In this document: piece after piece, positions 8,529-16,840 of the stretch
How positions within the stretch are numbered: the first letter of the stretch is position 1
Layout of the letters: every line of letters starts with the position of its first letter
Source of the DNA: Nonomuraea rubra
GTDB taxonomy: Bacteria > Actinomycetota > Actinomycetes > Streptosporangiales > Streptosporangiaceae
NCBI RefSeq assembly: GCF_014207985.1
Contig: NZ_JACHMI010000001.1
Location: forward strand, 9,097,001-9,161,000
DNA: 64,000 bases
Reading direction: 5' to 3'
The notes under the pieces: model-generated
What the model saw: only the letters and a program-made list of their open reading frames with translations
The model's database searches: none
Told to the model about the DNA's origin: nothing
Made by a program: the position numbers and the translations under genes

Positions 8529-9396
8529 CGACACACCGCTCTGGACGCTGGCCGCCTATCCCGTCGTGCTGGGCGCGTTCGTGCTGGCCACGGCGGCCTT
8601 CGACGGCGGTAGCCCTCTCCCCAGGCTGGCCAGGCTGCTGGTGGGGCAGCGCCGCCGTACGCTGCTCCCCGACGTCCTGCTGATGAGGATCGGCGCGATC
8701 AGCCTGCTGACGGCGGCGGTCCTGGCCGGGGCCGTCCTGCCGCTGGGCGAGGTCGCGTTGCTGGATCTGGACGTCGGCGTCGTCTGGTTCAACGCCATGG
8801 AGGTGTGTGCCTGGGGCGCGCTCTGGCTCACCGGCTGGAGTGCGAACTCGGTCTATCCGCTGGTGGGCGGCTACCGGTTCGTGTCACAGGGGCTCGCGTA
8901 CGAGCTCCCGCACATGTTCGCGCTGATCACTGTGGCGGTCGGCGCGGGATCGCTGCGCGTGGCCGATGCGGTGCAGGCCCAGCAGGGGCTGTGGTTCGTG
9001 GTGTGGATGCCGGTGGCCTTCGTCGTCTATCTCGTATCGGCGCTGGCCATGGCGTTCTGGGGGCCGATGAGCCAGCCCCTCGGCCCGGACATCGCCGGCG
9101 GGGTCACGGCCGAGCTGGCCGGAGCCGACCGGCTGGTCTTCCAGGCGGGCCGATATGCCCTGCTCGTCGTCGCCGCGGGGGCCGCCGTGCCGTTGTTCCT
9201 CGGCGGTGGCGCCGGTCCCCTGCTTCCGGCCTGGGGCTGGGTGGCGGTCAAGACCGCCGCCGTGCTCGGTGTCCTGCTCTGGGCGCGGCACCGGTTCCCC
9301 GCGATCAGGATGGACCGCTTCATGCAGGTGTCGTGGGTGGTGCTGATTCCTCTCGTTCTCGTGCAACTGCTGGTCGTCTCGATCGTGGTGATGTGA
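8521..9396 (+). CDS. nuoH: NADH dehydrogenase-like subunit H
   Basis: 291 residues, about eight membrane segments. It matches NuoH in the quinone-pocket loops: WSANSVYPLVGGYRFVSQGLAYELP corresponds to the conserved W-x-S-N-x-Y-x-L-x-GG-R...SYEIP block, and RFPAIRMDRFMQVSWVVLIPL to the C-terminal R-x-P-R-x-R-x-D-x2-M block. It is somewhat shorter than typical NuoH (~330). The start overlaps the preceding gene by 8 bases, and the stop overlaps nuoJ by one base (ATGTGATGG). It should form the membrane anchor and quinone chamber with NuoA and the fused B/D-like protein. Confidence 0.85.
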   Translation: MADDTPLWTLAAYPVVLGAFVLATAAFDGGSPLPRLARLLVGQRRRTLLPDVLLMRIGAISLLTAAVLAGAVLPLGEVALLDLDVGVVWFNAMEVCAWGALWLTGWSANSVYPLVGGYRFVSQGLAYELPHMFALITVAVGAGSLRVADAVQAQQGLWFVVWMPVAFVVYLVSALAMAFWGPMSQPLGPDIAGGVTAELAGADRLVFQAGRYALLVVAAGAAVPLFLGGGAGPLLPAWGWVAVKTAAVLGVLLWARHRFPAIRMDRFMQVSWVVLIPLVLVQLLVVSIVVM

Positions 9397-9911
9397 TGGA
9401 CGTCGCCTTCTGGGTGCTGGCGGTCGTCGCGGCGGCCGCCGGCGTGGCCGTGTTCGTCGTGGATTCCATGGCGCGGGCGACCTTCGCCCTGCTCGCGTCG
9501 CTGCTGGCGGTGGGCGGGATCTTCCTTCTGCTGGACCTGCACTACCTGGGAGTGCTGATCGTTTTGATGATGGTCATGGAGATGCTCGTCATGGCCGTCT
9601 TCATGATCATGTACATGATGAACCCGGCCGGCCTCATGCCGATGACCATGGTGCACAACCACCGCGGCGCCATCGTCATCGCCGGGGCGGTGTTCGTCCT
9701 GCTGGCCGCCGGGGCGCTGCTCACGCCATGGCCGCACAGGAGGGGTGCGCCCCCGGCGGATCCGACGCACGCGCTCGGGCTGTCCATCATGGGCCCGAAG
9801 ATGCTGGTGATGATGGTGATCGGTGTCGCGATCCTGGCCACGATGATCGCCACGGTGGTGCTCGCCACGCACCGGGGCCGCTACGACGCCGATCGGGGGC
9901 ATGGCTCATGA
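9396..9911 (+). CDS. nuoJ: NADH dehydrogenase-like subunit J
   Basis: 171 residues with five predicted membrane helices. It is NuoJ-like: ATFALLASLLAVGGIFLLLDLHYLGVLIVLMMVMEMLVMAVFMIMYM matches the pi-bulge helix region of NuoJ, here unusually Met-rich. The start codon shares its A with the nuoH stop, and the end overlaps nuoK (TCATGA). It contributes to the proton path between NuoH and NuoK in canonical complex I. Intact. Confidence 0.8.
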   Translation: MDVAFWVLAVVAAAAGVAVFVVDSMARATFALLASLLAVGGIFLLLDLHYLGVLIVLMMVMEMLVMAVFMIMYMMNPAGLMPMTMVHNHRGAIVIAGAVFVLLAAGALLTPWPHRRGAPPADPTHALGLSIMGPKMLVMMVIGVAILATMIATVVLATHRGRYDADRGHGS

Positions 9912-10213
9912 CGTTGCAGGCACTGCTCGTCCTGGCGGCGGCGCTCTTCGCGGTCGGCCTGTACGGCGCGCTCTCCCAGCAGTCGATCGTCATGCTGATG
10001 ATGGGCCTGGAGCTGATGATCAACGGGCTGATCGTCGCGGGCGGGGCCTTCTGGTACTTCCTCAGCCCGCAGACTCCGGACGGCCAGGTTCTGGTGCTCG
10101 TGGCGGTCACCGTGATGGCGCTGGAGATGGCGATGGGCTTCGCCGTGGTCACCGCCCTCTTCCGAGCCCGAGACGTCGACATGACCGACGACGCCTCGGA
10201 TCTGCAGGGATGA
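9908..10213 (+). CDS. nuoK: NADH dehydrogenase-like subunit K
   Basis: 101 residues, three membrane helices. It has the NuoK pattern GLYGALSQQSIVMLMMGLELMINGLIVAG, which includes the conserved Glu in helix 2 (GLELM), and VTVMALEMAMGFAVVTALFR with the second conserved Glu. Both acidic residues of the antiporter-like proton path are therefore kept, which supports function. It overlaps nuoJ and nuoL by 4 bases on each side. Confidence 0.85.
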   Translation: MTLQALLVLAAALFAVGLYGALSQQSIVMLMMGLELMINGLIVAGGAFWYFLSPQTPDGQVLVLVAVTVMALEMAMGFAVVTALFRARDVDMTDDASDLQG

Positions 10214-12000
10214 CCGCACTGGCGTGGCTGCTGCCCGTGCTGCCGATGGCCTGCGGTGCCCTGCTGCTCGTGGTGCGGTGGCGCCCTGCCATGGTGTCGG
10301 TGACCGTGGCGGTCGTGACGCTGGTGCTCGCCGTGCTGGCCGCGGTGGCGCGCCCCTCGGCGCGTACGACGCTGGTCTCCGGCATCGACTCGGGCGTGTC
10401 GGTGGACGGCCTGTCGGCGGTGATGGTGGTCACGGTGGCGGCGGTGGCCCTGGCGGTGCTCGTCTTCGCCGCGGGAGAGATCGGCCACCCTCGCTTCCAC
10501 GGCTTCATGCTGATCTTCGTCGGGGCCATGCTGCTGACGGTCACGGCCACGGATCTTCTCCTGCTGCTGATGGCATGGGAGGTCATGGGCGCGATGTCGT
10601 ACGCGCTGATCGGCTTCTGGTGGCGGGAGCCCTGGCGGGTGCGCTCGGCTGATGTCGCCTTCGTGACCACCAGGGCGGGAGACCTGGGCCTGTATGTCGC
10701 GGCGGGTGCCGCGCTGCTTGGCGGCCAGTCGCTGGCGCTGGCCGAGCTGGCCGGCTCCCCCTGGCTCGACCTGGTCGCGGCAGGGGTCGTGCTGGCAGCG
10801 CTGGGCAAGTCGGCCCAGCTGCCCTTCTCCTTCTGGCTCTCCAGGGCGATGGCCGGCCCCAGCCCTGTCTCGGCCCTGCTGCACTCGGCGACGATGGTCG
10901 CCGCCGGGGCGTACCTGCTCCTGCGGCTGCAGCCGCTCCTGGCAGCCACCGGCTGGGCGGCGACCCTGGTGGCGTGGGCGGGGGCGCTCACCGCGCTGCT
11001 GCTCGGCGGGGTGGCGCTCGCACAGCGGGACCTCAAGCAACTGCTCGCCGCGTCCACCTGCGCGCAGCTCGGCTTCATGGTGATGGCGGCGGGCCTGGGA
11101 GCCGTTGCCGGCGGAGCCGCGCACCTGGTGGCGCACGCCGCGGTCAAGAGCCTGTTGTTCCTCGGGGCGGGCGCCTGGCTGTTCTCGCTCGGCACCGAGA
11201 GCCTGGACGAGCTGCGGGGCGCAGCCCGTCGCCACCGTCTGGTCGGGGTGACGTTCGCGGTGGGCGCGCTTGCGCTGGCCGGGGTGCCTCCCTTGTCTCT
11301 CTGGCTCACCAAGGACGCCGTGTTGGCCTCAACGGACTCGCTCGCACTCTTCGTCGTGTCGCTCGGCGCCGCGTTGCTGGCCTCGGCGTACGCGGCCAAG
11401 GCGCTGATCGCGGTCTGGCGGGCCGGCGGGCCGGCGCAGCCCGACGCACGTGCGCTGAGCGCGCGGCAGCTCATGCCCCTGCCTGCCTTGGCCGCGGGCG
11501 CGGCGGTGCTGGGCGTCGTGGTGACGCCGTGGTCGTTCGGCGCATGGTCGCAACTGGTGGGCGGACCGGTCCGGCCCGGGCCCAGCGGCGGCGAGCTGGC
11601 GCTGTCAGGCGCGCTGTCCCTTGCGATCGTGATCGCGATGACCCGCCGTACGCACTGGCAGGCCGCCCGTCCCTGGAGCAGGTGGCTGCATCTCGAGACG
11701 GTGGCGGTGGCGCTGGTGTGGCGCCCGTTGATGTGGACGGCCTCCGCCGTGGCGTGGTTCGACGATCGGGTCGTCGCCGGAGCCGTACGAGCCGCGGGAG
11801 GGCTGGTCATGGCCGCCTCCCGCGTGGTCATGAAGCCCTTCGAGACCTGTGCGGACGGTGTCGTGGCAGGTGTCGCCGCCGTCGCCGCCCGGCTCGCCAG
11901 GCTGGTCCGCCGCCCTCAGACGGGGCAGATCCACACCTACTTCGCCCAGGCGGTGGCGGTGCTCATCGTCCTGGCGCTGATCATCGTGCTGATGGGGTGA
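10210..12000 (+). CDS. nuoL: NADH dehydrogenase-like subunit L (antiporter-type)
   Basis: 596 residues, about 16 membrane helices. It belongs to the Mrp antiporter/NuoL family: LLLMAWEVMGAMSYALIGFWW has the conserved Glu of helix 5, SAQLPFSFWLSRAMAGPSPVSALLHSATMVAAGAYLL is the core proton-translocation motif with the HSATMV box, and the LKQLLAASTCAQLGFM block follows. The C-terminal part carries the extended region expected of NuoL. It starts at an ATGA overlap with nuoK and ends in a GTGA overlap with nuoM. It would pump protons in the distal membrane arm. Confidence 0.88.
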   Translation: MTALAWLLPVLPMACGALLLVVRWRPAMVSVTVAVVTLVLAVLAAVARPSARTTLVSGIDSGVSVDGLSAVMVVTVAAVALAVLVFAAGEIGHPRFHGFMLIFVGAMLLTVTATDLLLLLMAWEVMGAMSYALIGFWWREPWRVRSADVAFVTTRAGDLGLYVAAGAALLGGQSLALAELAGSPWLDLVAAGVVLAALGKSAQLPFSFWLSRAMAGPSPVSALLHSATMVAAGAYLLLRLQPLLAATGWAATLVAWAGALTALLLGGVALAQRDLKQLLAASTCAQLGFMVMAAGLGAVAGGAAHLVAHAAVKSLLFLGAGAWLFSLGTESLDELRGAARRHRLVGVTFAVGALALAGVPPLSLWLTKDAVLASTDSLALFVVSLGAALLASAYAAKALIAVWRAGGPAQPDARALSARQLMPLPALAAGAAVLGVVVTPWSFGAWSQLVGGPVRPGPSGGELALSGALSLAIVIAMTRRTHWQAARPWSRWLHLETVAVALVWRPLMWTASAVAWFDDRVVAGAVRAAGGLVMAASRVVMKPFETCADGVVAGVAAVAARLARLVRRPQTGQIHTYFAQAVAVLIVLALIIVLMG

Positions 12001-13460
12001 CCGTGCTGTCCGTAGTGATCTTCCTTCCGCTGGCGGCGGCCGCGTTGCTCGTGCTGCCCCGGCTCGGTCGGCGTGCCGTCCTGGGGATCTGGATCGGCGC
12101 CGCCGCTGTGGACCTGGCCCTCGTCCTCGTCATGTGGCTCGGCTACGGCTCGGGTATCGCTCACGAGACGCGCCTGCGCTGGATCCCGTCCATCGGGGCC
12201 GGCTACCACGTGGGCGTGGACGGTCTGTCGCTGCCGCTCATCGCGATGACCGCCGTCCTGTTCCTGCTCTGCGCGGTGTACTCGGTCCGTGAGACGCGGC
12301 GACCACGCGCCTACGCCGCTCTCTTCCTGTTCCTCCAGACCGTGTGCACCGGCTTGTTCGCGGCGCTGGATCTGCTGCTGTTCTTCGTCTTCTTCGACCT
12401 GTCGATCGTCGGCATGTACTTCCTGATCGTCGGCTGGGGTCACGGCGAGGCACGCCGCTCGGCGCTGCAGTTCTTCCTCTACACCTTCCTCGGCTCGCTG
12501 GTGCTGCTGCTCGGCTTCATCGGCCTGTTCCTGGCCGGGGGCACCTTCGACATGGTCGAGCTGATCCAGAACCCGCCGGCCGCGAGCGCGCTGGTGCTGC
12601 TGGCCATCGGCCTGGGGCTGGCGATCAAGACTCCGACCGTGCCCGTGCACACCTGGCTGCCTCCGGCCCACACCGACGCACCGGCGGCCGGATCGGCGAT
12701 CCTGGCCGGCGTACTGCTCAAAATGGGCACCTACGGGCTGGTACGGATCGCGATGCCGATGATGCCGCAGGCGTGGCGCGCCTACGCATGGGTGATCATC
12801 ATCGTGGGCGTGGTCAGCGTGCTCTACGGAGCGCTGGCGGCGCTGGCACAGGAGAACATCAAACGGCTCATCGCCTACACCTCCGTCAACCACATGGGCT
12901 ACATCGTGCTCGCCCTCGGCGCTGCGGGCCTGTCCTCCGGCGCCTCGCGGGCCAAGGACCTCGCCGTCACCGGCGCGGTCACCCAGATGGTCAGCCACGG
13001 CCTGCTCACGGGTGCGTTGTTCCTGCTGACCGGCGTGTTGTGGGACCGAGCCCGCAGCTACGACGCCGGCCGCTTCGGCGGGATCGCCGCGAACGCGCCC
13101 GTCTTCACAGCGCTCGCGACGGTGGCGGCCTTCGGCTCGCTGGGGCTGCCCGGGCTGTCCGGCTTCATCGCCGAGTTCCAGATCTTCATCGGAGTCATCG
13201 GCACCGGCGCCATCGTGGCAGGAGCGCTCAGCATTCTCGGGATCCTGATCACCGCCGCTCTGTTCCTGAGGCTGCTGCACCGGGCCTTCCTGGGCGAGCC
13301 TGGCGAGCTCACCGGACGCATGCTCGAAGCACGTCCATCGGAGATCGCGGCGGTGGCCCCGCTGCTCCTGCTCTCCCTGGCCATCGGCATCGCGCCCCGC
13401 TGGCTGCTCGATCTGATCGAGCCGGCTTCCGCTCTCGTCGTGTCGTGGGTGAGCCGATGA
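11997..13460 (+). CDS. nuoM: NADH dehydrogenase-like subunit M (antiporter-type)
   Basis: 487 residues from the GTG at 11997, which overlaps the nuoL stop. It shows the NuoM hallmarks HVGVDGLSLPLIAMTAVLFLL near the start, the Phe-rich FFVFFDLSIVGMYFLIVGWG (this family usually has a Glu, here Asp, at the helix 5 charge), KTPTVPVHTWLPPAHTDAPAAGS with the H-W-L-P-x-A-H motif, and LAQENIKRLIAYTSVNHMGY. About 14 membrane helices. Intact, and translationally coupled to nuoL and nuoN. Confidence 0.88.
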   Translation: MTVLSVVIFLPLAAAALLVLPRLGRRAVLGIWIGAAAVDLALVLVMWLGYGSGIAHETRLRWIPSIGAGYHVGVDGLSLPLIAMTAVLFLLCAVYSVRETRRPRAYAALFLFLQTVCTGLFAALDLLLFFVFFDLSIVGMYFLIVGWGHGEARRSALQFFLYTFLGSLVLLLGFIGLFLAGGTFDMVELIQNPPAASALVLLAIGLGLAIKTPTVPVHTWLPPAHTDAPAAGSAILAGVLLKMGTYGLVRIAMPMMPQAWRAYAWVIIIVGVVSVLYGALAALAQENIKRLIAYTSVNHMGYIVLALGAAGLSSGASRAKDLAVTGAVTQMVSHGLLTGALFLLTGVLWDRARSYDAGRFGGIAANAPVFTALATVAAFGSLGLPGLSGFIAEFQIFIGVIGTGAIVAGALSILGILITAALFLRLLHRAFLGEPGELTGRMLEARPSEIAAVAPLLLLSLAIGIAPRWLLDLIEPASALVVSWVSR

Positions 13461-14836
13461 GCAGCATGGCGGAGAACCCGCTCGACCTGCTGCCCGAGCT
13501 CCTCATCCTGCTGGGAGCGGTGGCCGGCCTGCTCGTGGGGCTGTTCGTCCCGCGCCGGCGGCAGCGCGTCGTGGCGTGGATCTGCGGGCTGGCGCTCGTG
13601 TCCGCGATGGCGGCGGCCGGCTACGCGATGACCAGGCCGGACGTGATGGCGTTCGAGGCCTTCGCCGTCGATCTGCCCACCAACGTCACCCGGCTCGCGG
13701 TCGCCGGCATGACCCTGCTCATCGTGCTGCTCGGCTCCGGTCGCCTGCGCGGTCACAGCCGGGAGAGCGAGTGGTACGTGCTCGTGCTGCTCGCGGCGCT
13801 GGGCACGATCGTGCTGGCCGGCGCGAGCGATCTGCTCGTCTTCGTCGCCGGTTACCTGCTGGCGAGCATTCCGGCGTACGCGCTGGCGGGCTTCGGCAAG
13901 GACGCGCACGGCACCGAGGCCGCGCTCAAGTACTACCTGATGGGCACCTTCCTGGGCGTGGTCATGCTCGCCGGCGTGACCTTGCAGTACGGGCTCTCGG
14001 GCACCACCTCCTACACGCCCGCGCCAGGCGTTCCCGCAGCCGCAGGCGTGGCGGTGCTCCTCGTGCTGGCCGGGGTCCTCTTCAAGGTGGGCGCCGTACC
14101 CGCCCATTTCTGGGTGCCGGACGCGACGCAAGGGTCGTCCGCGCCGGTGGCAGCGTTCATCACCACCGTGCCCAAGATCGGGGCGTTCATCGGCCTCCTC
14201 CGGCTCGCCACCGAAGTGTTCGCCGGCACCTGGCGCCCTGTCCTGGCGGTGATCGCGGTCGCCACCATGACGCTGGGCAACCTGGCCGCCTTCTACCAGG
14301 ACAACGTGCGCCGCCTGCTCGCCTACTCCACGATCAGCCAGGCGGGTTACCTGCTTCTGCCAGTCGTGGTCGCCGGGCAGTCCGGCCTGGCACAGCCAGC
14401 TCTCCTGTTCTACGTGGCCGCGTACGCCGTCACGAACGTTGGAGCGTTTGCCGTGGTGGTGGCCACGGGCGCGGACTCACTGACGAGCTACGACGGTCTA
14501 GGCCGCCGCTCGCCCCTGCTGGCATTCGCGCTGCTGGTCTGCCTGCTAGGGCTCGTCGGCACGCCTCCGACCGGCGTGTTCGTCGCCAAGCTACTCGCCT
14601 TCGCCGCGGCCTGGGATGGCGGCTATGCCTGGCTGGCCGTGATCGCCGTGTTCAACACGGTCGCCAGCGTCTTCTACTACCTGCGCTGGATCGTGCCGCT
14701 CTTCCGGCCCGGGGAACCGCCCGCCGAACCCCACCCCGCGGCCTCCCGCGTCGCCGAGCTCTCCGCGCTGCTCTCCATCCTGCTCGGCCTGGCAAGTGGG
14801 ACATTCCTGGCCCTCTCGCCGTCGGGACCGCCGTAG
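13457..14836 (+). CDS. nuoN: NADH dehydrogenase-like subunit N (antiporter-type)
   Basis: 459 residues, about 14 membrane helices. NuoN-type blocks: DLLVFVAGYLLASIPAYALAGFGKD, then EAALKYYLMGTFLGVVMLAG, then FKVGAVPAHFWVPDATQGSSAPVAAFI (P-x-H-x-W-x-P-D-x3-G), and LAAFYQDNVRRLLAYSTISQAGYLL. It is the last gene of the operon. No nuoC, E, F, G or I occurs within 7 kb on either side, so the module lacks the NADH-oxidising arm and its iron-sulfur proteins. Intact. Confidence 0.88.
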   Translation: MSSMAENPLDLLPELLILLGAVAGLLVGLFVPRRRQRVVAWICGLALVSAMAAAGYAMTRPDVMAFEAFAVDLPTNVTRLAVAGMTLLIVLLGSGRLRGHSRESEWYVLVLLAALGTIVLAGASDLLVFVAGYLLASIPAYALAGFGKDAHGTEAALKYYLMGTFLGVVMLAGVTLQYGLSGTTSYTPAPGVPAAAGVAVLLVLAGVLFKVGAVPAHFWVPDATQGSSAPVAAFITTVPKIGAFIGLLRLATEVFAGTWRPVLAVIAVATMTLGNLAAFYQDNVRRLLAYSTISQAGYLLLPVVVAGQSGLAQPALLFYVAAYAVTNVGAFAVVVATGADSLTSYDGLGRRSPLLAFALLVCLLGLVGTPPTGVFVAKLLAFAAAWDGGYAWLAVIAVFNTVASVFYYLRWIVPLFRPGEPPAEPHPAASRVAELSALLSILLGLASGTFLALSPSGPP

Positions 14837-15084
14837 GAGCAATTCGCCACGGCGCGAGGGAACAGCTGCTGTTCGTTTCTCCACCTGCACCCATTCCAAC
14901 GCCGACGGCGTCAAGGCGCTGGAGGTATGAATGCCCGAGTAGCAGGTCGAGGTGCTGGACGCGCTGACGGTCGGATGGGTGTGACCGCACGCACGATGGC
15001 TTCGCACAATCGAGTGCGACCCTCTGCCGAGGTGGGCAGAGGACGCGGTTGTTCGCGGGCGTGCCAGCCATCCGGCCTTGACGA
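14837..15084. other. Spacer downstream of nuoN, nothing assignable
   Basis: No reading frame matches a known domain. The stretch separates the nuo-like operon from the decayed PadR/permease pair. I see no strong terminator hairpin. Confidence 0.3.
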
Positions 15085-15208
15085 TCGCCTGGGTCGCGCT
15101 CACCAGAAGGGACGCCTGGCGCTGAGCGGCGAGCGGGCAACCTGGCGGGAGTTCGCCGCCGCCATCACCGCGGCCCTGGGAACACGGCCATGGCCGGCCA
15201 CGAGCTGA
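15085..15208 (+). pseudogene. PadR-type regulator, C-terminal remnant
   Basis: The frame ending at 15208 reads GRLALSGERATWREFAAAITAALG, which matches the usual end of actinobacterial PadR regulators (GRxAL...W...AAAx..L). The winged-helix part upstream is absent in all frames. Its end overlaps the start of the next gene, the normal arrangement for PadR and DUF1700-like pairs, which supports the call. Confidence 0.45.
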
Positions 15209-15655
15209 TCGCCGCCCAGATCGCTCTCTTGGCCCGACGGCTGCCCGCCTCCGCCGGCGAGGAACTGTCCGACGGGCTGCAGGAGGCCTACGGGGCGCAT
15301 CTTGCCGGGCTCGATGAACCCTCAAGCGGCTGGGCGCGCGGCAATCGCCGAGTTCGGCGACGCCGAGACCATCGCCGCCGCGTTCGTGCGCGCCTCGCCC
15401 TGGCAGCGCGCAGCCCGGGCGATGCCGGCCACCGGCCCGCGCATGGCCGCCGCCTGGGCTGCGATGCTGATCGCCGGTCAGGCGTGGACCTGGCCCGTCC
15501 CCTGGCCGGTGACGATGTCCTGCGCGCTCGCGCCTGCGGCCGTTGTCGGCCTGCCGGCCATGGCGGCGCTGGCCCGCAGCGCCCACCGCCGGGTCCGAGC
15601 CGCCGCACGCCGCACGGACGGCCTGAGTCTGGGGCGGCGGATGCTCAGCCGATGA
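15190..15655 (+). pseudogene. Permease-prefix/DUF1700-like membrane protein, frameshifted
   Basis: It starts well (MAGHELIAAQIALLARRLPA, SAGEELSDGLQEAYGAHLA) and then shifts frame near 15320. It continues as QAAGRAAIAEFGDAETIAAAFVRASP and two hydrophobic segments to the stop at 15655. Together these give the usual ~155-residue protein that follows PadR genes in actinomycetes: a helical HAAS/permease-prefix domain followed by membrane helices. One indel separates the halves, so a sequencing error is possible. The PadR partner is also broken. Confidence 0.55.
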
Positions 15656-16074
15656 GTCGCCGGCCGGGCTGAAGCTCGTGCGCGGCTTGCTCGTGCTGGG
15701 CTTGCTCGTGCTGGGCTTGCTCGTGCTGGGCTTGCTCGTGCTGGGCTTGCTCGTGCTGGGCTTGCTCGTGCTGGGCTTGCTCGTGCTGGGCTTGCTCGTG
15801 CTGGGCTTGCTCGTGCTGGCCGACGACGATCTCGCCGGCCAGGTGCACACACTCGCCGCAGAACGAGCAGGCCCGCCTGCCGGGATCACGCCTGGCCGGC
15901 TTGCGGCCGCGGCGTCCGGGCCGGGGCGGGGGTGGGATGCAGTCGGCGAGTTCCCTCTTGAAGTGGGCGGCCTCAACGCCGAGGTCGTCCAGGATGCGGC
16001 GGGCCGAGCAGCCGGGGTCGGTGGCAAGGGTGAACAGCAACGTCAGATTGTCAATCGGGTGTCGACAACCTTTT
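15645..16074 (-). pseudogene. Clp-N-like fragment with CSFCG motif and QHEQA repeat tail
   Basis: The minus-strand frame reads HPIDNLTLLFTLATDPGCSARRILDDLGVEAAHFK, like the second half of a Clp N-terminal (ClpR) domain. A basic linker follows, then RACSFCGECVH, resembling the half zinc-finger that follows ClpN domains. The tail is nine QHEQA pentapeptides (15685-15819) ending QPGRRLIG. There is no plausible start: the frame runs back into the 3' end of merB, so the 5' half of the domain is missing. Either a 5'-truncated gene whose tail expanded by repeat slippage, or non-coding. The + strand of the repeat also stays open (LLVLG repeats). Confidence 0.4.
15685..15819. repeat. Nine perfect 15-bp tandem repeats
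   Basis: The unit GCTTGCTCGTGCTGG is repeated nine times without mismatch or spacer. Being a multiple of three, it keeps both strands open: QHEQA on the minus strand, LLVLG on the plus. Perfect identity implies recent expansion, and copy number is likely to vary between strains. The lack of unique spacers rules out CRISPR. Confidence 0.97.
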
Positions 16075-16102
16075 CTTGTCGCCAGTGTGGCCCGAGTCTG
16101 GG

Positions 16103-16733
16103 TCAGCGGTGGGCGGTCCAGCCGAGCTCGATCATCGCCAGCCGGACGACTTCGAACTCCTCGGCCACCGGGACGACCTCGCCATCGGGATGGGCCGCCT
16201 GCCAGGCCGCGGCCGCCTCGCGGGAGGCGAAGAAGTTGCCGAGGTTGCACAGCTGGCGCACGTCGGGGACGGCGTGGCCCGGGCCGCATCCGGGACACCA
16301 CGGCGGCGGCCGGCTGCAGGCTGGTGATGCCGTCCGGAGTCAGCTCGACGCGGATGGGCGCGCCGGTGGCCGGACAGGCCGATGCGGCCACGCCGGGGCG
16401 GCCGAGCACGACGGGGAAGTCGAGGATGTCGCTGGCGCAGAACCCGTACACGGTGCGACCGCCGAAAGTGAAGGCGTGCGGGGTCGGGTGCAGGGTCAGC
16501 CCGAACCCGGCGATCCTGCCGCGCGCGTCGTAGTCGGTGCCGGGCTGGCGAGCGAATTCGGCCCGGACCTCCTGCTCGCTCCACCCGCCGGCGGCGGCCA
16601 GGTGCTCGATGCCGACCGGCTCGCCGTGCTCGGCCAGCAGCTGCCACAGGGTGAAGGCGATGTCGGGGCGGGTGATCTGGCGGCGGATCAGCGCGAGCAG
16701 GCGCTGTGCGTCGTCGGCTGCGGTGGTGGCCAT
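16103..16733 (-). pseudogene. merB: Alkylmercury lyase with a single frameshift
   Basis: MerB cleaves the carbon-mercury bond of organomercurials, releasing Hg(II). The start at 16733 has AAGGAGGT seven bases upstream. Residues ~95-105 read YGFCASDILDF, holding the catalytic Cys and Asp (C-x2-D), followed by SACPATGAPIRVELTPDGI. After VVSRMRPG, near 16297, one extra C shifts the frame. The correct continuation HAVPDVRQLCNLGNFFASREA holds the third catalytic Cys and runs to the TGA at 16103. With the frame restored the protein is ~209 residues, normal for MerB, and all catalytic residues are kept. Either a recent inactivation or a base-calling error in a CG-rich run. Divergent from merR. Confidence 0.75.
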
Positions 16734-16840
16734 GGGATCTACCTCCTTGCGACGGGCGAGGTGAAGGCCGTTGACCTGCGGATTGGCATCGTCGATCAGC
16801 AGGGTGGGCGAGCCGCGCATCTGCCAGCGACCGCGGCCGG
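16734..16840 (-). pseudogene. Possible thioredoxin-like remnant upstream of merB
   Basis: Directly upstream of merB and open in its frame is RWQMRGSPTLLIDDANPQVNG. It resembles the GSPT-(L/V)-LVDG-x-DP segment of small thioredoxin-like proteins found beside mercury and other redox genes. There is no start or CxxC, and the matching part stops where merR similarity begins on the other strand. It may mark a deletion junction. Weak evidence from one short motif. Confidence 0.25.

Noticed and set aside
8805..14967. Long alternative frames across the nuo-like genes (for example 463-830 codons)
   Set aside because: They are Arg/Ala/Gly-rich shifted frames; only the parts in the nuoJ, L, M and N frames carry family motifs.
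15685..15819. CRISPR array
   Set aside because: Units are contiguous and identical, with no spacers and no cas genes nearby.
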